From Alloacidobacterium dinghuense (GTDB lineage: Bacteria; Acidobacteriota; Terriglobia; Terriglobales; Acidobacteriaceae): a DNA stretch of 64,000 bases. Location of the stretch: NCBI RefSeq assembly GCF_014274465.1, contig NZ_CP060394.1:1-64000 (forward strand), written 5' to 3'. The translations under genes and the position numbers were made by a program. The notes below the pieces were generated by a model, which worked only from the letters and a program-made list of their open reading frames with translations, was not told the origin of the DNA and ran no database searches. Below, piece by piece: positions 34,067 to 43,933 of this stretch. The stretch's first letter is position 1; each line of letters starts with the position of its first letter.

Positions 34067-36360
34067 CGAGCGGCCTTGTCGAAAGAGGTTTGAGCTTGGA
34101 TCGTTTGCACTGCTTCGCTGCCGTTGATATTGCCATTCGTATGTGTTGCGAAGGGAAGCTCGATAATAAAGCGCGCGCCAAGAGGATGGTTCTGCTCTGC
34201 GCGAATGGCTCCTTGATGATCCTGAATGATCTTGGACGCGATGGCGAGTCCGAGGCCGGTGCCGCGCTGTTTTGTTGAGAAGTATGGCAGGAAGAGGCGC
34301 TCCCGAGTCTCATCGGTCAGACCGTGACCGGTGTCAGTGATCGTGACTTCCGCCATTTCGTGATGATCCGTAAGACCGGTTTCGACGGTCAATACGCGCA
34401 GGCGGCTCTCCTGCATAGCCTCGGCAGCATTATCGATCAGATTCGCGAGGGCGCGCTTCAATGCTTCCGCATCCGCCATGACGGGCGGAAGCTGCGGGGA
34501 AAGGCGCACGTCCACGCGGATGTCGCCGAGCCGGTCTTCAAAGAGGCGCAGCGCATTTTGCACGATGAAATTGAGGTCGGCCGGCTTCGGATGAGCGGTC
34601 GGAAATTGTGCCAGCGCCGCGAATTGATCGACCAGCGTGCGCAGAGTTTCAACCGAGCCGAGGATCACGTCACTGCAGGAGCGGATGACGCCCGGCGACT
34701 CCGGCGCGTTGCGATCGATATGTCTCTTGATGCGCTCTGCCGAAAGGGCGATCGGCGTGAGCGGATTCTTGATCTCGTGCGCGATACGTTGCGCGACTTC
34801 CTTCCATGCAAGCTGCCGTTGTGCCTGGAGAAACTCCGTGACGTCCTCAAGCACGAGAATAGAACCGCGGCGGTTCTGGCCAAGTTGCAGCATGGCCATG
34901 GTGGCGGCAAGGTTCAACTTGCCTTTGGGGTTGCGCATCTCGAATTCGGTTGCGGCGACTCCCATGCGTTGCGCGCGACGCGCAAGCAGGGTGAGTTCGT
35001 TGGCGATGTCCTCGGGAACGACGCTGGTGAGCGGAATGCCGCTGAGAGACTGCGGCGCTCCCGGCGGCAGAAGATCGGCGAAGGCCTGATTGGCCTGCGT
35101 GATTTGAAGCGTCGCGTCCAGGGTAACTACGCCGCCCGGAATGGTCTCAAGAATCGTTTCGAGCTCGCGGCGGCGCTCTTCCAGTGTGGTATTGGCCTCG
35201 AACAGTTGCGATGTCGACTGCTCGGCGATCATGCGGCTCTGTTCAAGATCGGCCGCCATGTGATTGAAGGCTTGCAGGAGTTCGCCGAGTTCTTCCGTTG
35301 CGGAGATGGTGACGCGCTGCTGATAATGTCCGGCGGCGATCTCATCCATTGCATCGGCCAGATTTTCCAGCGGCCGCGTAATCTGCTTTGAGAAAAACCA
35401 GGCAAGCCAACTGCTGGCAAAAAATGTCAGCGCAGTGAGCAGAAGCAGCAATAGCAGGTAGGTACTGCGAATGCTGCGGCGCTGGCGGTAGATGGCCCAG
35501 TATTGCTCCGTGCCCGCGCGGATTTCGCCCACCGTTTTGCTTAGACCTGATGGCAGCGGCAGGCCGACGACGATGATCCCGCCGCCCGATGTGCTTGCCA
35601 TTCCGAGCGCGTAGTCTGTGTCGCCGATAGAAGCCACAGGCTCGTCGGTACGTTGCGCAGCTTTGCGAATGACCGATGTCGGCGGTTGCCCACTCTGCAC
35701 CTGGGTCGCATTATCGTCCATCCATGCGCGGATTTTGACGGGTCCGGATGCTGATGGCAGCTGGTATTGCGTGATCGCGTTCTCATCTCTATAAATGACG
35801 GCGAAACCACCCTGCAGGGTGATGCGATGCGTCCGTATCTCGTCGAGCAAGGCAGTGGTATTTCCTGCCTGGTAGTTCAGCCCGATGGCTTCAGAGCGGG
35901 CGAGCGATTCGGCTTCTGCACGCGCATTCTGCGTGACGTAATGCGAGAGCTCAAGAGCAATGCGGGTCGAATCTTCGCGCAATTGCGATACAGGTTGCGA
36001 GAACCAGCGGTCGATGGAGCGGTTCATCAGCCCGAAGCTGAAGAAGAACATGAAAGCCGCAGGCGCAAACGAGAGCAGCAAAGCTCCAACGAGCATGCGG
36101 GAACGCAGACGCGATCCGAGCAGGCGGTTGCGCCGGTCGGCATAGATCTTGAGGATATTCCGCGATAACAGCACCAGTAGCAGAAGGAAGAGCAGGAAGA
36201 CGATGACAGTAAGTGTAGTGAATAGAAAGATTGCTGCTACGCTGTGGGGGTAAAGGAAATTCAGTCTGAAGGCGTTAAGCGAAGCCAGCACGAGGAGCAG
36301 CACGATGAGGATGCTACCAAGAGCGATGATCGTGACTCGCTTGTGCTTCATATTTGGCAC
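34063..36360 (-). CDS. NtrY-like membrane sensor histidine kinase
   Basis: 765-aa kinase. Hydrophobic segments near 9-30, 43-66, 91-112 and 301-323 frame a periplasmic region (about 115-300); then HAMP (322-375), PAS (398-510), HisKA with His528 in RIAHEIKNPLTP, and HATPase with DNAAEA, DTGHGL and GTGLGLAI. This is the NtrY layout. Starts at GTG 36360 or ATG 36351; TATAAT stands 5 nt before the GTG, so initiation at the GTG of a leaderless mRNA is possible, while GGAG suits the ATG only if transcription starts further upstream. Transcribed with the downstream regulator. Signal unknown. Confidence 0.92.
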   Translation of the reverse strand: MPNMKHKRVTIIALGSILIVLLLVLASLNAFRLNFLYPHSVAAIFLFTTLTVIVFLLFLLLLVLLSRNILKIYADRRNRLLGSRLRSRMLVGALLLSFAPAAFMFFFSFGLMNRSIDRWFSQPVSQLREDSTRIALELSHYVTQNARAEAESLARSEAIGLNYQAGNTTALLDEIRTHRITLQGGFAVIYRDENAITQYQLPSASGPVKIRAWMDDNATQVQSGQPPTSVIRKAAQRTDEPVASIGDTDYALGMASTSGGGIIVVGLPLPSGLSKTVGEIRAGTEQYWAIYRQRRSIRSTYLLLLLLLTALTFFASSWLAWFFSKQITRPLENLADAMDEIAAGHYQQRVTISATEELGELLQAFNHMAADLEQSRMIAEQSTSQLFEANTTLEERRRELETILETIPGGVVTLDATLQITQANQAFADLLPPGAPQSLSGIPLTSVVPEDIANELTLLARRAQRMGVAATEFEMRNPKGKLNLAATMAMLQLGQNRRGSILVLEDVTEFLQAQRQLAWKEVAQRIAHEIKNPLTPIALSAERIKRHIDRNAPESPGVIRSCSDVILGSVETLRTLVDQFAALAQFPTAHPKPADLNFIVQNALRLFEDRLGDIRVDVRLSPQLPPVMADAEALKRALANLIDNAAEAMQESRLRVLTVETGLTDHHEMAEVTITDTGHGLTDETRERLFLPYFSTKQRGTGLGLAIASKIIQDHQGAIRAEQNHPLGARFIIELPFATHTNGNINGSEAVQTIQAQTSFDKAAR

Positions 36361-36365
36361 TCCAC

Positions 36366-36371
36366 ATTATA
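36366..36371 (-). promoter_or_regulatory. TATAAT -10 element directly upstream of the NtrY-like gene
   Basis: TATAAT on the reverse strand followed by 5 nt and then GTG at 36360, the same geometry as at purS. No recognisable -35 hexamer. Initiation 6-8 nt downstream would leave almost no 5' leader. Confidence 0.4.
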
Positions 36372-36465
36372 GGCGCTAGGCTATGTATCTCTTTTAGAAA
36401 TACGAGGAAAGACAGTTAGCAGTTGCGCAACCAGATAATTTTGAAAAAACATCTAAGAGGCTACG

Positions 36466-37248
36466 ATGAAAAATCTCAAGGTAACCCCCGCTCTGATCAC
36501 GATGGCTTTTGCTACCTTGCTCCTCGCCGGTGGCTGCAACAAGAAATCAGATTCTGCTACAGACACCGCGCAGCAACCGGCGCAACTTGCGGCGGATCAG
36601 AGTGCGCAGCAAGCTGCAACTGCTCCGCCTGCTCCAAGTACTTCGCCGTCACAGCCGGCCGCATCCGCGCCTGCGCCTTCCAGCACGGCCGTTACCCCCG
36701 CCGCATCTGCTCCGCAGGAGGCTCCGGCGCCCCCGCCGCCACTCGTGATTCCCGCAGGTACGCATATTCGCGTCTCTCTTGCGCAGGAGTTGGGATCGAA
36801 GATCAGTCAGACCGGGCAAGGTTTCAATGCAACGGTAGCGGACCCGATCGTGGTGAATGGAGTGACGGTGGTCCGCGCGGGCGCTGCTGCTTCGGGGACG
36901 GTGGTGGATGCAAAATCACTCGGACGATTCAAGGGACAGGCGGAGCTTGCCATTCGATTGGATAGCATTCGCGCCGAGGGTGGAACGTATCCGATTGCGA
37001 CCAGCACGGTAGATCGCGTCGAAAAAGGCAAAGGCAAACGCACGGCAGGGTTCATTGGTGGCGGTGCGGGGCTGGGTGCACTGATCGGCGGACTCGCGGG
37101 CGGTGGCAAGGGCGCGCTGATTGGCGGACTGGCAGGCGCGGGTGCGGGGACGGCTGGCTCAGCCTTCACGGGCAACAAGGAGATCGTAATTCCGGCCGAA
37201 ACTCTGCTCACGTTTCGACTGGAGCATTCGGTGGAACTGCGCCGATAG
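36466..37248 (+). CDS. Lipoprotein with Pro/Ala-rich linker and glycine-zipper region
   Basis: 260-aa exported protein: lipobox LAGGC with Cys24, then an 80-residue Ala/Pro/Ser/Gln-rich low-complexity linker, a folded domain (VIPAGTHIRVSLAQELGSKI, ending with LTFRLEHSVELRR) and, near the C-terminus, a glycine-zipper stretch (GFIGGGAGLGALIGGLAGGG, about 195-214, continuing to 235). Glycine zippers occur in small outer-membrane lipoproteins and can associate with membranes. Function unknown. Purine-rich AAGAGG about 6 nt before the ATG. A terminator follows at once. Confidence 0.8.
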   Translation: MKNLKVTPALITMAFATLLLAGGCNKKSDSATDTAQQPAQLAADQSAQQAATAPPAPSTSPSQPAASAPAPSSTAVTPAASAPQEAPAPPPPLVIPAGTHIRVSLAQELGSKISQTGQGFNATVADPIVVNGVTVVRAGAAASGTVVDAKSLGRFKGQAELAIRLDSIRAEGGTYPIATSTVDRVEKGKGKRTAGFIGGGAGLGALIGGLAGGGKGALIGGLAGAGAGTAGSAFTGNKEIVIPAETLLTFRLEHSVELRR

Positions 37249-37262
37249 CGGTTCAACTCAGA

Positions 37263-37292
37263 AAAAACGGGCGGCCTTTGCCGCCCGTTTTT
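37263..37292. terminator. Bidirectional rho-independent terminator
   Basis: 13-bp perfect stem (37263-37275 with 37280-37292) with a CTTT loop, core ACGGGCGGC/GCCGCCCGT and A5/T5 flanks. Located between the convergent glycine-zipper lipoprotein gene and ald. Confidence 0.9.
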
Positions 37293-37303
37293 CTTGCCGG
37301 ATG

Positions 37304-38419
37304 CTATGCGAGCAGCTCGCGGACGGGCTTCCAATCTTTCTTCTGCGACTTGGCCACCGGCTCGCAGGTGAGGATGCCATCGTAAGTGTTGACGCCGTCA
37401 CGAATGCCGTCGTCTTCAAGGATCGCTGTTTTTGTGCCGCGCTGCGCAAGGCGCATGACATACGCAAACGTTGCGTTTGTCAGCGCAAGTGTGGATGTGT
37501 TCGGCACGGCCGCGGGCATGTTCGTGACACAATAGTGCACCACTCCATTGACTTCATAAGACGGCTTGCTGTGGGTCGTCGGCTTCGCGGTTTCGATGCA
37601 GCCACCCTGGTCGATCGCCACGTCAACGATGACGGCGCCCTTCTTCATCTTTTCGACCATGGCTTTGGTGACGATCTTTGGTGCGGCTGCGCCCGGTATC
37701 AGAACGCCTCCGATAACGAGATCGGCTTCCTGCACGGTGCGCGCGATGTTATAGGAGTTCGACGCGAGGGTGAAGAGCTTGCCGTTGAAGATGTCGTCGA
37801 GTTCGCGCAGACGGTTTAGGTTGAGATCAACAATGGTGACTTTTGCGCCCATGCCGACTGCGATCTTTGCCGCGTTCGTGCCGACGATGCCGCCTCCAAT
37901 GATGCAGACATTCGCCGGAGGCACACCAGGTACGCCGCCGAGCAGGAGGCCGCGGCCGCCCTTTTCCTTTTCGAGATACGAAGCGCCGACCTGCACCGAC
38001 ATGCGGCCCGCTACTTCAGACATTGGAGTGAGAAGAGGGAGCGTTCCTGCTTTGTCGCGAATGGTTTCGTAAGCGATGCCCGTCACTTTCTTCGTGAGGA
38101 GTTGCTCGGTGAGTTCAGGAACGGGCGCGAGGTGGAGATAGGTGAAGAGTACAAGTCCTTCGCGGAAGAAGCCGTATTCTTTCTCGATCGGCTCTTTCAC
38201 CTTCACGACCATGTCGGCATTGCCCCAGACGTTATGGGCTGAGCCGACAATCTCCGCACCTGCAGCTTGGTATTCGTCGTCGGTAAAAGCGGAAAGCTCG
38301 CCGGCGTGAGTTTGGACGAGTACTTTGTGTCCTGCCTCGGTGAGAGCCTTCACGCCTGCGGGCGTGATGCCGACGCGGCTTTCGTGGTCTTTAACTTCCT
38401 TCGGTACTCCGATAATCAT
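37304..38419 (-). CDS. ald: Alanine dehydrogenase
   Basis: 371-aa NAD-dependent enzyme interconverting L-alanine and pyruvate plus ammonia. N-terminal [20 protein letters not shown] with substrate residues (R15), catalytic His/Lys region in [10 protein letters not shown], and Rossmann motif [20 protein letters not shown]. Full length. GGGAGAGA before the ATG is a reasonable ribosome binding site. The aldehyde dehydrogenase gene lies 12 bp upstream on the same strand, so the two are likely one transcript. Confidence 0.96.
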   Translation of the reverse strand: MIIGVPKEVKDHESRVGITPAGVKALTEAGHKVLVQTHAGELSAFTDDEYQAAGAEIVGSAHNVWGNADMVVKVKEPIEKEYGFFREGLVLFTYLHLAPVPELTEQLLTKKVTGIAYETIRDKAGTLPLLTPMSEVAGRMSVQVGASYLEKEKGGRGLLLGGVPGVPPANVCIIGGGIVGTNAAKIAVGMGAKVTIVDLNLNRLRELDDIFNGKLFTLASNSYNIARTVQEADLVIGGVLIPGAAAPKIVTKAMVEKMKKGAVIVDVAIDQGGCIETAKPTTHSKPSYEVNGVVHYCVTNMPAAVPNTSTLALTNATFAYVMRLAQRGTKTAILEDDGIRDGVNTYDGILTCEPVAKSQKKDWKPVRELLA

Positions 38420-38431
38420 TCGTTCTCTCCC

Positions 38432-39916
38432 TCAGTCGATTTGTGCACGCTGCAATTTGTCCGAGTAGTCAACGTAGACTGATTTCCACGTTGTATAGAA
38501 GTCCAGAGCACCGGTGCCGCCTTCACGATGGCCGTTGCCGGTCTGCTTCACGCCACCGAAAGGCAGGTGAACTTCCGCGCCGATGGTAGGTGCGTTGACG
38601 TAGGTAATACCGGCTTCCAGGTCGCGCATGGCGCGGTAGGCGTGATTCACGTCGCGCGAATAGAGCGCGGTCGAGAGGCCGTACTGGATGCCATTCGCGA
38701 TCCCGAGAGCTTCATCGAAGCTGCTGCATTCAATCAAGCTGACGACGGGACCGAAGACTTCCTCCTGCGCGATGCGCATGGTTGGTTTTACCCCAGCGAG
38801 CACTGTCGGCGCGAAGAATGTGCCGTTCGCATAGGGGCCGTCAGCGAGGCGCGCGCCTCCGCAGAGAAGCTTCGCCCCTTCGTCCTGCGCGATCTTGCTG
38901 TACTTGGTCGAGGTTTCAATCTGCTGCTCGTTGATCTGCGGGCCCATCTCGGTCGATTCGTCGAGACCATTGCCAACCTTGAGCGCTTTAGCGCGGGCGA
39001 CGAGTTTTTCGGTGAAATCAGCAGCGATTTTCTTGTGCAGAATGATGCGGCTCGTTGCCGTGCAGCGCTGGCCTGCGGTGCCGAAGGCTCCCCAGACCGC
39101 TCCATCCAGCGCGAGGTCGAGGTTGGCGTCGTCGAGGACGATCATCGCGTTCTTGCCGCCCATCTCCAGCGAGCAAGGTTTGAAGTTCGCGGCCGCAGTC
39201 TGGCCGACGATGCGGCCTACTTCGGATGATCCAGTAAATGACACGGCGCGGACCCCAGGATGCGAAACGATGGGCGCGCCGGCGTCTGGGCCATATCCGG
39301 TGACGATGTTGACGACGCCTTTCGGTAGACCCGCGTCGATGAGCGTCTGGACCAGGTTGAATGTAGACAGCGGCGTGTCTTCTGCGGGCTTGATGACGCA
39401 GGTGTTGCCGCAGACGAGTGCAGGGAAAAGCTTCCACGAGGGAATGGCCATGGGAAAGTTCCAGGGCGCGATCATGCCGCACACGCCGACCGGCATGCGC
39501 ACGGACATGGCGAACTTGTTCTGCAACTCGGACGGCGTGGTCTGGCCGAAGAGACGGCGGCCTTCGCCGGCCATGTAGTAGGCGGTGTCGATGGCTTCCT
39601 GCACGTCGCCGCGGGTTTCGGCGATGACCTTGCCCATCTCGCGCGTCATCTCCTGCGCATACTGCTCTTTGCGTTGCTCCAGCAACTGGCCGGTGCGATA
39701 GAGGATTTCGGCGCGCTTGGGAGCGGGAACGAGACGCCAGGTCTTGTAGGCAGCCTCGGCCGCTTTGACGGCTGCGTCCACATCTTCCGCGCCGGAGGAC
39801 TGGAATTCGCCGACGATGTCATTCTTGTCGGCGGGATTGATGTTCAGGAAGGTCTTGCCGGTCTTTGCAGTGACCCACTGGCCGCCGATGAGGTTTTTGT
39901 AGAGCTCGTGTGACAT
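38432..39916 (-). CDS. NAD(P)-dependent aldehyde dehydrogenase
   Basis: 494-aa ALDH superfamily enzyme oxidising an aldehyde to an acid. Catalytic Glu in [16 protein letters not shown] and Cys in [12 protein letters not shown]; the oxyanion Asn in [10 protein letters not shown]. The C-terminal [16 protein letters not shown] is typical of the class. The GTAGQRCT segment resembles ALDH7-type (aminoadipate semialdehyde) enzymes, but the substrate cannot be fixed. The start at 39916 ([14 protein letters not shown]) matches the family; the frame is open to 39997. Divergent from mreB and probably co-transcribed with ald. Confidence 0.93.
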   Translation of the reverse strand: MSHELYKNLIGGQWVTAKTGKTFLNINPADKNDIVGEFQSSGAEDVDAAVKAAEAAYKTWRLVPAPKRAEILYRTGQLLEQRKEQYAQEMTREMGKVIAETRGDVQEAIDTAYYMAGEGRRLFGQTTPSELQNKFAMSVRMPVGVCGMIAPWNFPMAIPSWKLFPALVCGNTCVIKPAEDTPLSTFNLVQTLIDAGLPKGVVNIVTGYGPDAGAPIVSHPGVRAVSFTGSSEVGRIVGQTAAANFKPCSLEMGGKNAMIVLDDANLDLALDGAVWGAFGTAGQRCTATSRIILHKKIAADFTEKLVARAKALKVGNGLDESTEMGPQINEQQIETSTKYSKIAQDEGAKLLCGGARLADGPYANGTFFAPTVLAGVKPTMRIAQEEVFGPVVSLIECSSFDEALGIANGIQYGLSTALYSRDVNHAYRAMRDLEAGITYVNAPTIGAEVHLPFGGVKQTGNGHREGGTGALDFYTTWKSVYVDYSDKLQRAQID

Positions 39917-40126
39917 GAAATCTGCTTTCGTGAGTGCGGAATAAGCCAAACTTAGCAGGATACAGGATGGCCCGCGAAGCTGCATGCAGTGAGCCATGCG
40001 TTACCGAAGATTGCGCGGCAACGCACATTCCTAGAAAAAGCCAAGAATTCCACGTGCCCGTTCGGTGCAGTAATTGCTTCGTGGCCTTACAATAGGTTGA
40101 AGTCCCTTTTTTTAAAGCATCTTTTC

Positions 40127-41191
40127 ATGTCATCGAACGGTTTCTCTTCGCGCTCTTCGCGGTCGCACGGTCTGCGCTCGCTGTTCAGTATGTTTTCCAG
40201 TGACCTGGCCATTGATTTGGGCACTGCCAATACGCTCGTCTACGCCCGGGGCAAGGGCATCGTCGTGAACGAGCCCTCGATTGTCGCCATCAACAAAAAT
40301 ACGGGCGAGGTCGAAGCCGTGGGCAAGGAGGCCAAAGAGATGCTGGGCCGCACGCCCGGCAACATCGTGGCGATCAAGCCGATGAAGGACGGCGTAATCG
40401 CCGACTTCAAAGTCACAGAAAAGATGTTGAACTACTTCATTCAAAAGGCGCATAACCGCAAGATGCTGGTGCATCCGCGCATCGTGATCGGCGTGCCCTC
40501 TGAGATTACGCAGGTGGAAAAGCGCGCGGTGGAAGACTCGGCCTATCGCGCCAAGGCGAGTGAGGTCTTTCTTGTTGAACAGGCGATGGTTGCGGCCATC
40601 GGCGCGGGGCTGCCGATTACCGAGCCGTCGGGCAACATGGTTGTCGACATCGGTGGCGGGACCACCGATATTGCGGTGATTTCGCTGGCCGGCATTGTCT
40701 ATTCGCGGTCGGTACGTATGGCCGGCAACCAGATGGATGAGGCAGTGATGAACTACCTCAAGCGGAAATACAATCTATTGATAGGCGAGCGCACGGCGGA
40801 GCAGATCAAGCAGGAGATTGGGTCCGCGTATCCGCTGGAGAAGCCGCTGACGATGGAGATCAAGGGACGCAACCTGATCGAAGGCGTGCCCAAAACCATC
40901 ACCATCGACGACAGCGAGATTCGCGAGGCGCTGGGCGAGTGCATCTCGACGATCATGAATGCGATTCGCGTCGCGCTGGAGCGGACGCCACCTGAGCTCT
41001 CTGCCGATATCAGCGATCGCGGCATTGTGCTGACCGGTGGCGGCGCACTTATCAAGAACCTTGATAAGCGGATTCGCGAGGAGACTGGATTGCCGGTTTC
41101 GATCGCCGACGATCCGTTAGCCAGCGTGGTACTGGGGACGGGAAAAATGCTCAGCGACTTCCGTTTGCTGCGTAAGATCAAGATTGACTAG
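40127..41191 (+). CDS. mreB: Rod shape-determining protein MreB
   Basis: 354-aa actin-like filament protein on the inner face of the membrane that organises lateral wall synthesis. Phosphate 1 motif [11 protein letters not shown], phosphate 2 [16 protein letters not shown], adenosine motif [11 protein letters not shown] are clear. An extra Ser/Arg-rich N-terminal segment (about 21 residues) precedes the core [11 protein letters not shown]; starts at 40127 or 40190 are possible, and the first is preferred. The frame is open back to 39989 without coding character. First gene of mreB-mreC-mreD-mrdA-rodA. Confidence 0.95.
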   Translation: MSSNGFSSRSSRSHGLRSLFSMFSSDLAIDLGTANTLVYARGKGIVVNEPSIVAINKNTGEVEAVGKEAKEMLGRTPGNIVAIKPMKDGVIADFKVTEKMLNYFIQKAHNRKMLVHPRIVIGVPSEITQVEKRAVEDSAYRAKASEVFLVEQAMVAAIGAGLPITEPSGNMVVDIGGGTTDIAVISLAGIVYSRSVRMAGNQMDEAVMNYLKRKYNLLIGERTAEQIKQEIGSAYPLEKPLTMEIKGRNLIEGVPKTITIDDSEIREALGECISTIMNAIRVALERTPPELSADISDRGIVLTGGGALIKNLDKRIREETGLPVSIADDPLASVVLGTGKMLSDFRLLRKIKID

Positions 41192-41241
41192 CTGTGCATC
41201 ACCGGAACGCATATCGCGCGTAAGCATCGGGCATCATCACC

Positions 41242-43287
41242 ATGGAATCCTTCTTCAGCCGTTATAAGAACGCCCTGGTCCTGATCGTGGTGCTTCTGGC
41301 ACAGGTCATCGGCGTCGCCATACAGGTGCGCCGCCCTTTGCCGAAGGAGCATGCGCAGCCGGATGCCGGTGGTATACGCCTGATTCGCTACTGGGCGATC
41401 AGCTTGGTGTCGCCGCCGGAGCGGCTGGTGCATTGGCTGGGCACCAGCATTCTCGGCGTCTGGGACAACTATCTCGACCTGATCCATGTGCGGCAGCAAA
41501 ATAAGGACCTTCAGTCAGAACTGCAGCGCATCCGTATCGAAGAAGGCGGGATCGTAGAGGATGCGCGGCAAGGGCAGCGGCTGCAGCAGTTGCTGGCTTT
41601 CAAGCAAAAGTACGTCTATCAGACGGTGCCCGCTCAGATCATTGGTACTTCCGGCACGGAACAGTCGCGCATTCTTTCGATTAATAAAGGATCGAAGGAC
41701 GGAGTGGGCGTCGACATGCCGGTAATTACGCCCGAGGGAGTTGTTGGGCGGATTCGCGAAGTCTTTCCTCACACCAGCCAGGTACTCGAAATTACCGATC
41801 CGACCAGCGGCGCGGGCGTCATCCTTGCCACAACTCGCATCCGCGGCATCCTGCGTGGGACTGCGCTGGGCCAGCCGCAGGTGGTCAACGTGATGCCCGA
41901 TGAGCGGATCAAGGCAGGCGAGCAGGTCGTGACCAGCGGTGGCGACCAGATTTTCCCGCGCGGACTGGCTGTTGGCGTTGTCGATCGCGTGGTGACCGAT
42001 CCCGACCACGACCCGCTGGTGGATGTTTTGATTCATCCCGCGGCGAATCTCGCACAGCTGGAAGAAGTGCTGGTCATTACCAATATGGGCGACGTGATCA
42101 CGCCCAAGCAGAAGCTGGACATGATGCAGAGTGAGGCAGCGGCGGATGCCGAGCAACTGAAGGCATCTGAGATTTTGGCGGAGCGGCTGCCGAGCCGGAT
42201 CGATCCCGATGCGCCGAAGACCGATGATGAGAACAGCGACGATTCGGCGGACGCCCAAGGCGAGGGCATCGCCCGGCCGATGCGTCCACCGGCTGCGCTC
42301 CGTCCAGACCGCTTCACTCCGAATACAACTCCTGCGGCAGCAAGCCTGACCCCGGGTGCCCGCTTAGCCCCGCAATCGGAGGGTTCTGGGACCACCACGG
42401 CAAGCGCGGCAAAACCGCACGCGACAGTACCCGCAAGCGTCGGTTCGGAAAACCCCAACGTAACCGAAACCGCCGCTGCCGTGCCGAAGAAGAAAGGACC
42501 GGATCTGGTTCCCGACGATGGCAGCCGTCCGCCGTCGACAATGGCTGCGCATCCAACCACCCCGTCGTCAACGGCTAGCGCCTCCGCGCGCGAAGAGACA
42601 ACAGGAGCCGCGCCGGTTCATGCGCCGATGGTAATGATGCCCGCGTCTTCGACTCATGGCCCGGCAACCGCGACCGGCAGTACCGCGACTTCCACCACCC
42701 GGCCAGCGGTCAATGGGTCAACAGTCAATGGGTCAGCGATCAATGGATCATCGGCCTCTTTCAACGGCGGCACAGCGCATACCACGAGCGCGAGCAACGG
42801 CGCCGCGACCCAGCCTCATGCGACAACAGCTGCCGGAGGCGGAGTTCCAGCTGCCACCAAGCCTGCGGGTAATTCCTCAGCGTTGAATGGCACAATCACT
42901 CATACGAATGCCACGGCAGGGAACGGCAGCACAGCATCGCCCGGAACCGCTGCTCTCCATGCAACGAACCCTCGGCCTGCCGCCGCAAGCGCGGACAACA
43001 GCGCGGGCGGTGAGGTCAAAACGAAGGTGGTAGTGGACGGCCCGCTGCCCTCAGGCGCGAAGAAGCCCCAGCCGTCCGCATCGACTGCCCCCGCGAGCCA
43101 TCAAACTCCATCAGCGCAAACCCAGCAGACACAACATGCTCCAACCGCGCCGGCAGTGCAACACAAGGCGCCAGAGCTGGTTCCGGATGATGGCAGCCGT
43201 CCTCCTCCGACGATGTTGAAGCCCAAGCCGCAAACGCAGCCGACGGCTCCGGCGCAAACCCAGCCTCAAGGAGGCCGTCAGGGATGA
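41242..43287 (+). CDS. mreC: Rod shape-determining protein MreC with long low-complexity tail
   Basis: 681-aa protein, over twice the usual length. Residues 1-285 are canonical MreC: N-terminal membrane segment (ALVLIVVLLAQVIGVAI), coiled coil (QQNKDLQSELQRIRIEEG) and two beta domains (VIGTSGTEQSRILSINKG-like; VTSGGDQIFPRGLAVGVV). The remaining ~400 residues, in the periplasm, are Thr/Ser/Ala/Pro-rich and disordered-looking, with NGS-type repeats (VNGSTVNGSAINGSS) and two copies of LVPDDGSRPP followed by TM (near 420 and 645). The tail may span toward peptidoglycan or bind partners. Overlaps mreD by an ATGA junction. Confidence 0.93.
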   Translation: MESFFSRYKNALVLIVVLLAQVIGVAIQVRRPLPKEHAQPDAGGIRLIRYWAISLVSPPERLVHWLGTSILGVWDNYLDLIHVRQQNKDLQSELQRIRIEEGGIVEDARQGQRLQQLLAFKQKYVYQTVPAQIIGTSGTEQSRILSINKGSKDGVGVDMPVITPEGVVGRIREVFPHTSQVLEITDPTSGAGVILATTRIRGILRGTALGQPQVVNVMPDERIKAGEQVVTSGGDQIFPRGLAVGVVDRVVTDPDHDPLVDVLIHPAANLAQLEEVLVITNMGDVITPKQKLDMMQSEAAADAEQLKASEILAERLPSRIDPDAPKTDDENSDDSADAQGEGIARPMRPPAALRPDRFTPNTTPAAASLTPGARLAPQSEGSGTTTASAAKPHATVPASVGSENPNVTETAAAVPKKKGPDLVPDDGSRPPSTMAAHPTTPSSTASASAREETTGAAPVHAPMVMMPASSTHGPATATGSTATSTTRPAVNGSTVNGSAINGSSASFNGGTAHTTSASNGAATQPHATTAAGGGVPAATKPAGNSSALNGTITHTNATAGNGSTASPGTAALHATNPRPAAASADNSAGGEVKTKVVVDGPLPSGAKKPQPSASTAPASHQTPSAQTQQTQHAPTAPAVQHKAPELVPDDGSRPPPTMLKPKPQTQPTAPAQTQPQGGRQG

Positions 43288-43808
43288 GCAGGCTCATCGC
43301 CGCATCGCGGCGCGATGTTGAGGTTCAGCCGTATCCTCTGATCGTTTTCGTTCTGGTGCCGCTGCTGGCCCTGGGACTGCAGTCCTTTGTCTCGCTGCAC
43401 TTCCAGCGCTTCGATATTCTGGACCTGCCGCTGCTCGTGACAATTTACTTCGCCATCACGCGGCGCAATCCGATTGCCGGCACCATCACAGGGGGAGTGA
43501 TTGGCATCGCTCAGGATGCCCTTACTCGCCAGCCGCTCGGCATCTTTGGCATTTGCAAGTCGATCATCGGCTATCTGGCCGCATCGCTGGGAGTAAGAAT
43601 CGACACGGAGAATCACGGCACGCGCGCGTTGCTGACGTTGGCCTTCGTGTTTTTGCATAGCGGCATGTACTGGGTGCTGGTGCGGAGGTTACTAGTGCAG
43701 CCGTACGCATGGAACTGGCTTCACGAACTGTTGCGGGCGCTGATCAATATGGTTGTTGGAGTCATTCTTTTCGCGCTGCTGGATCTCGCGAAGCGCAAGG
43801 AATACTAG
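43284..43808 (+). CDS. mreD: Rod shape-determining protein MreD
   Basis: 174-aa polytopic membrane protein with about five hydrophobic segments, including LIVFVLVPLLALGLQSFV and LLTLAFVFLHSGMYWVLV, and the block GTITGGVIGIAQDALTRQPLG characteristic of MreD. Partner of MreC in the elongasome. Coupled to mreC by an ATGA overlap; 125 bp separate it from mrdA. Confidence 0.9.
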   Translation: MSRLIAASRRDVEVQPYPLIVFVLVPLLALGLQSFVSLHFQRFDILDLPLLVTIYFAITRRNPIAGTITGGVIGIAQDALTRQPLGIFGICKSIIGYLAASLGVRIDTENHGTRALLTLAFVFLHSGMYWVLVRRLLVQPYAWNWLHELLRALINMVVGVILFALLDLAKRKEY

Positions 43809-43933
43809 CCGTCCACGTGTTCCTGAATAGGTTTGGTGAAGCGAAATGGTAATGGGGCGGAGACGGCGCAAGCCCGTGAATTGCGGGTATTCTAGTGGAC
43901 AGGTTTGGCGCGAATCAGGCGCGATAGTGGATC

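Noticed and set aside
34324-35391. 355-codon forward frame opposite the NtrY-like kinase
   Set aside because: Antisense to HAMP, PAS and kinase domains that are intact; no coding evidence of its own.
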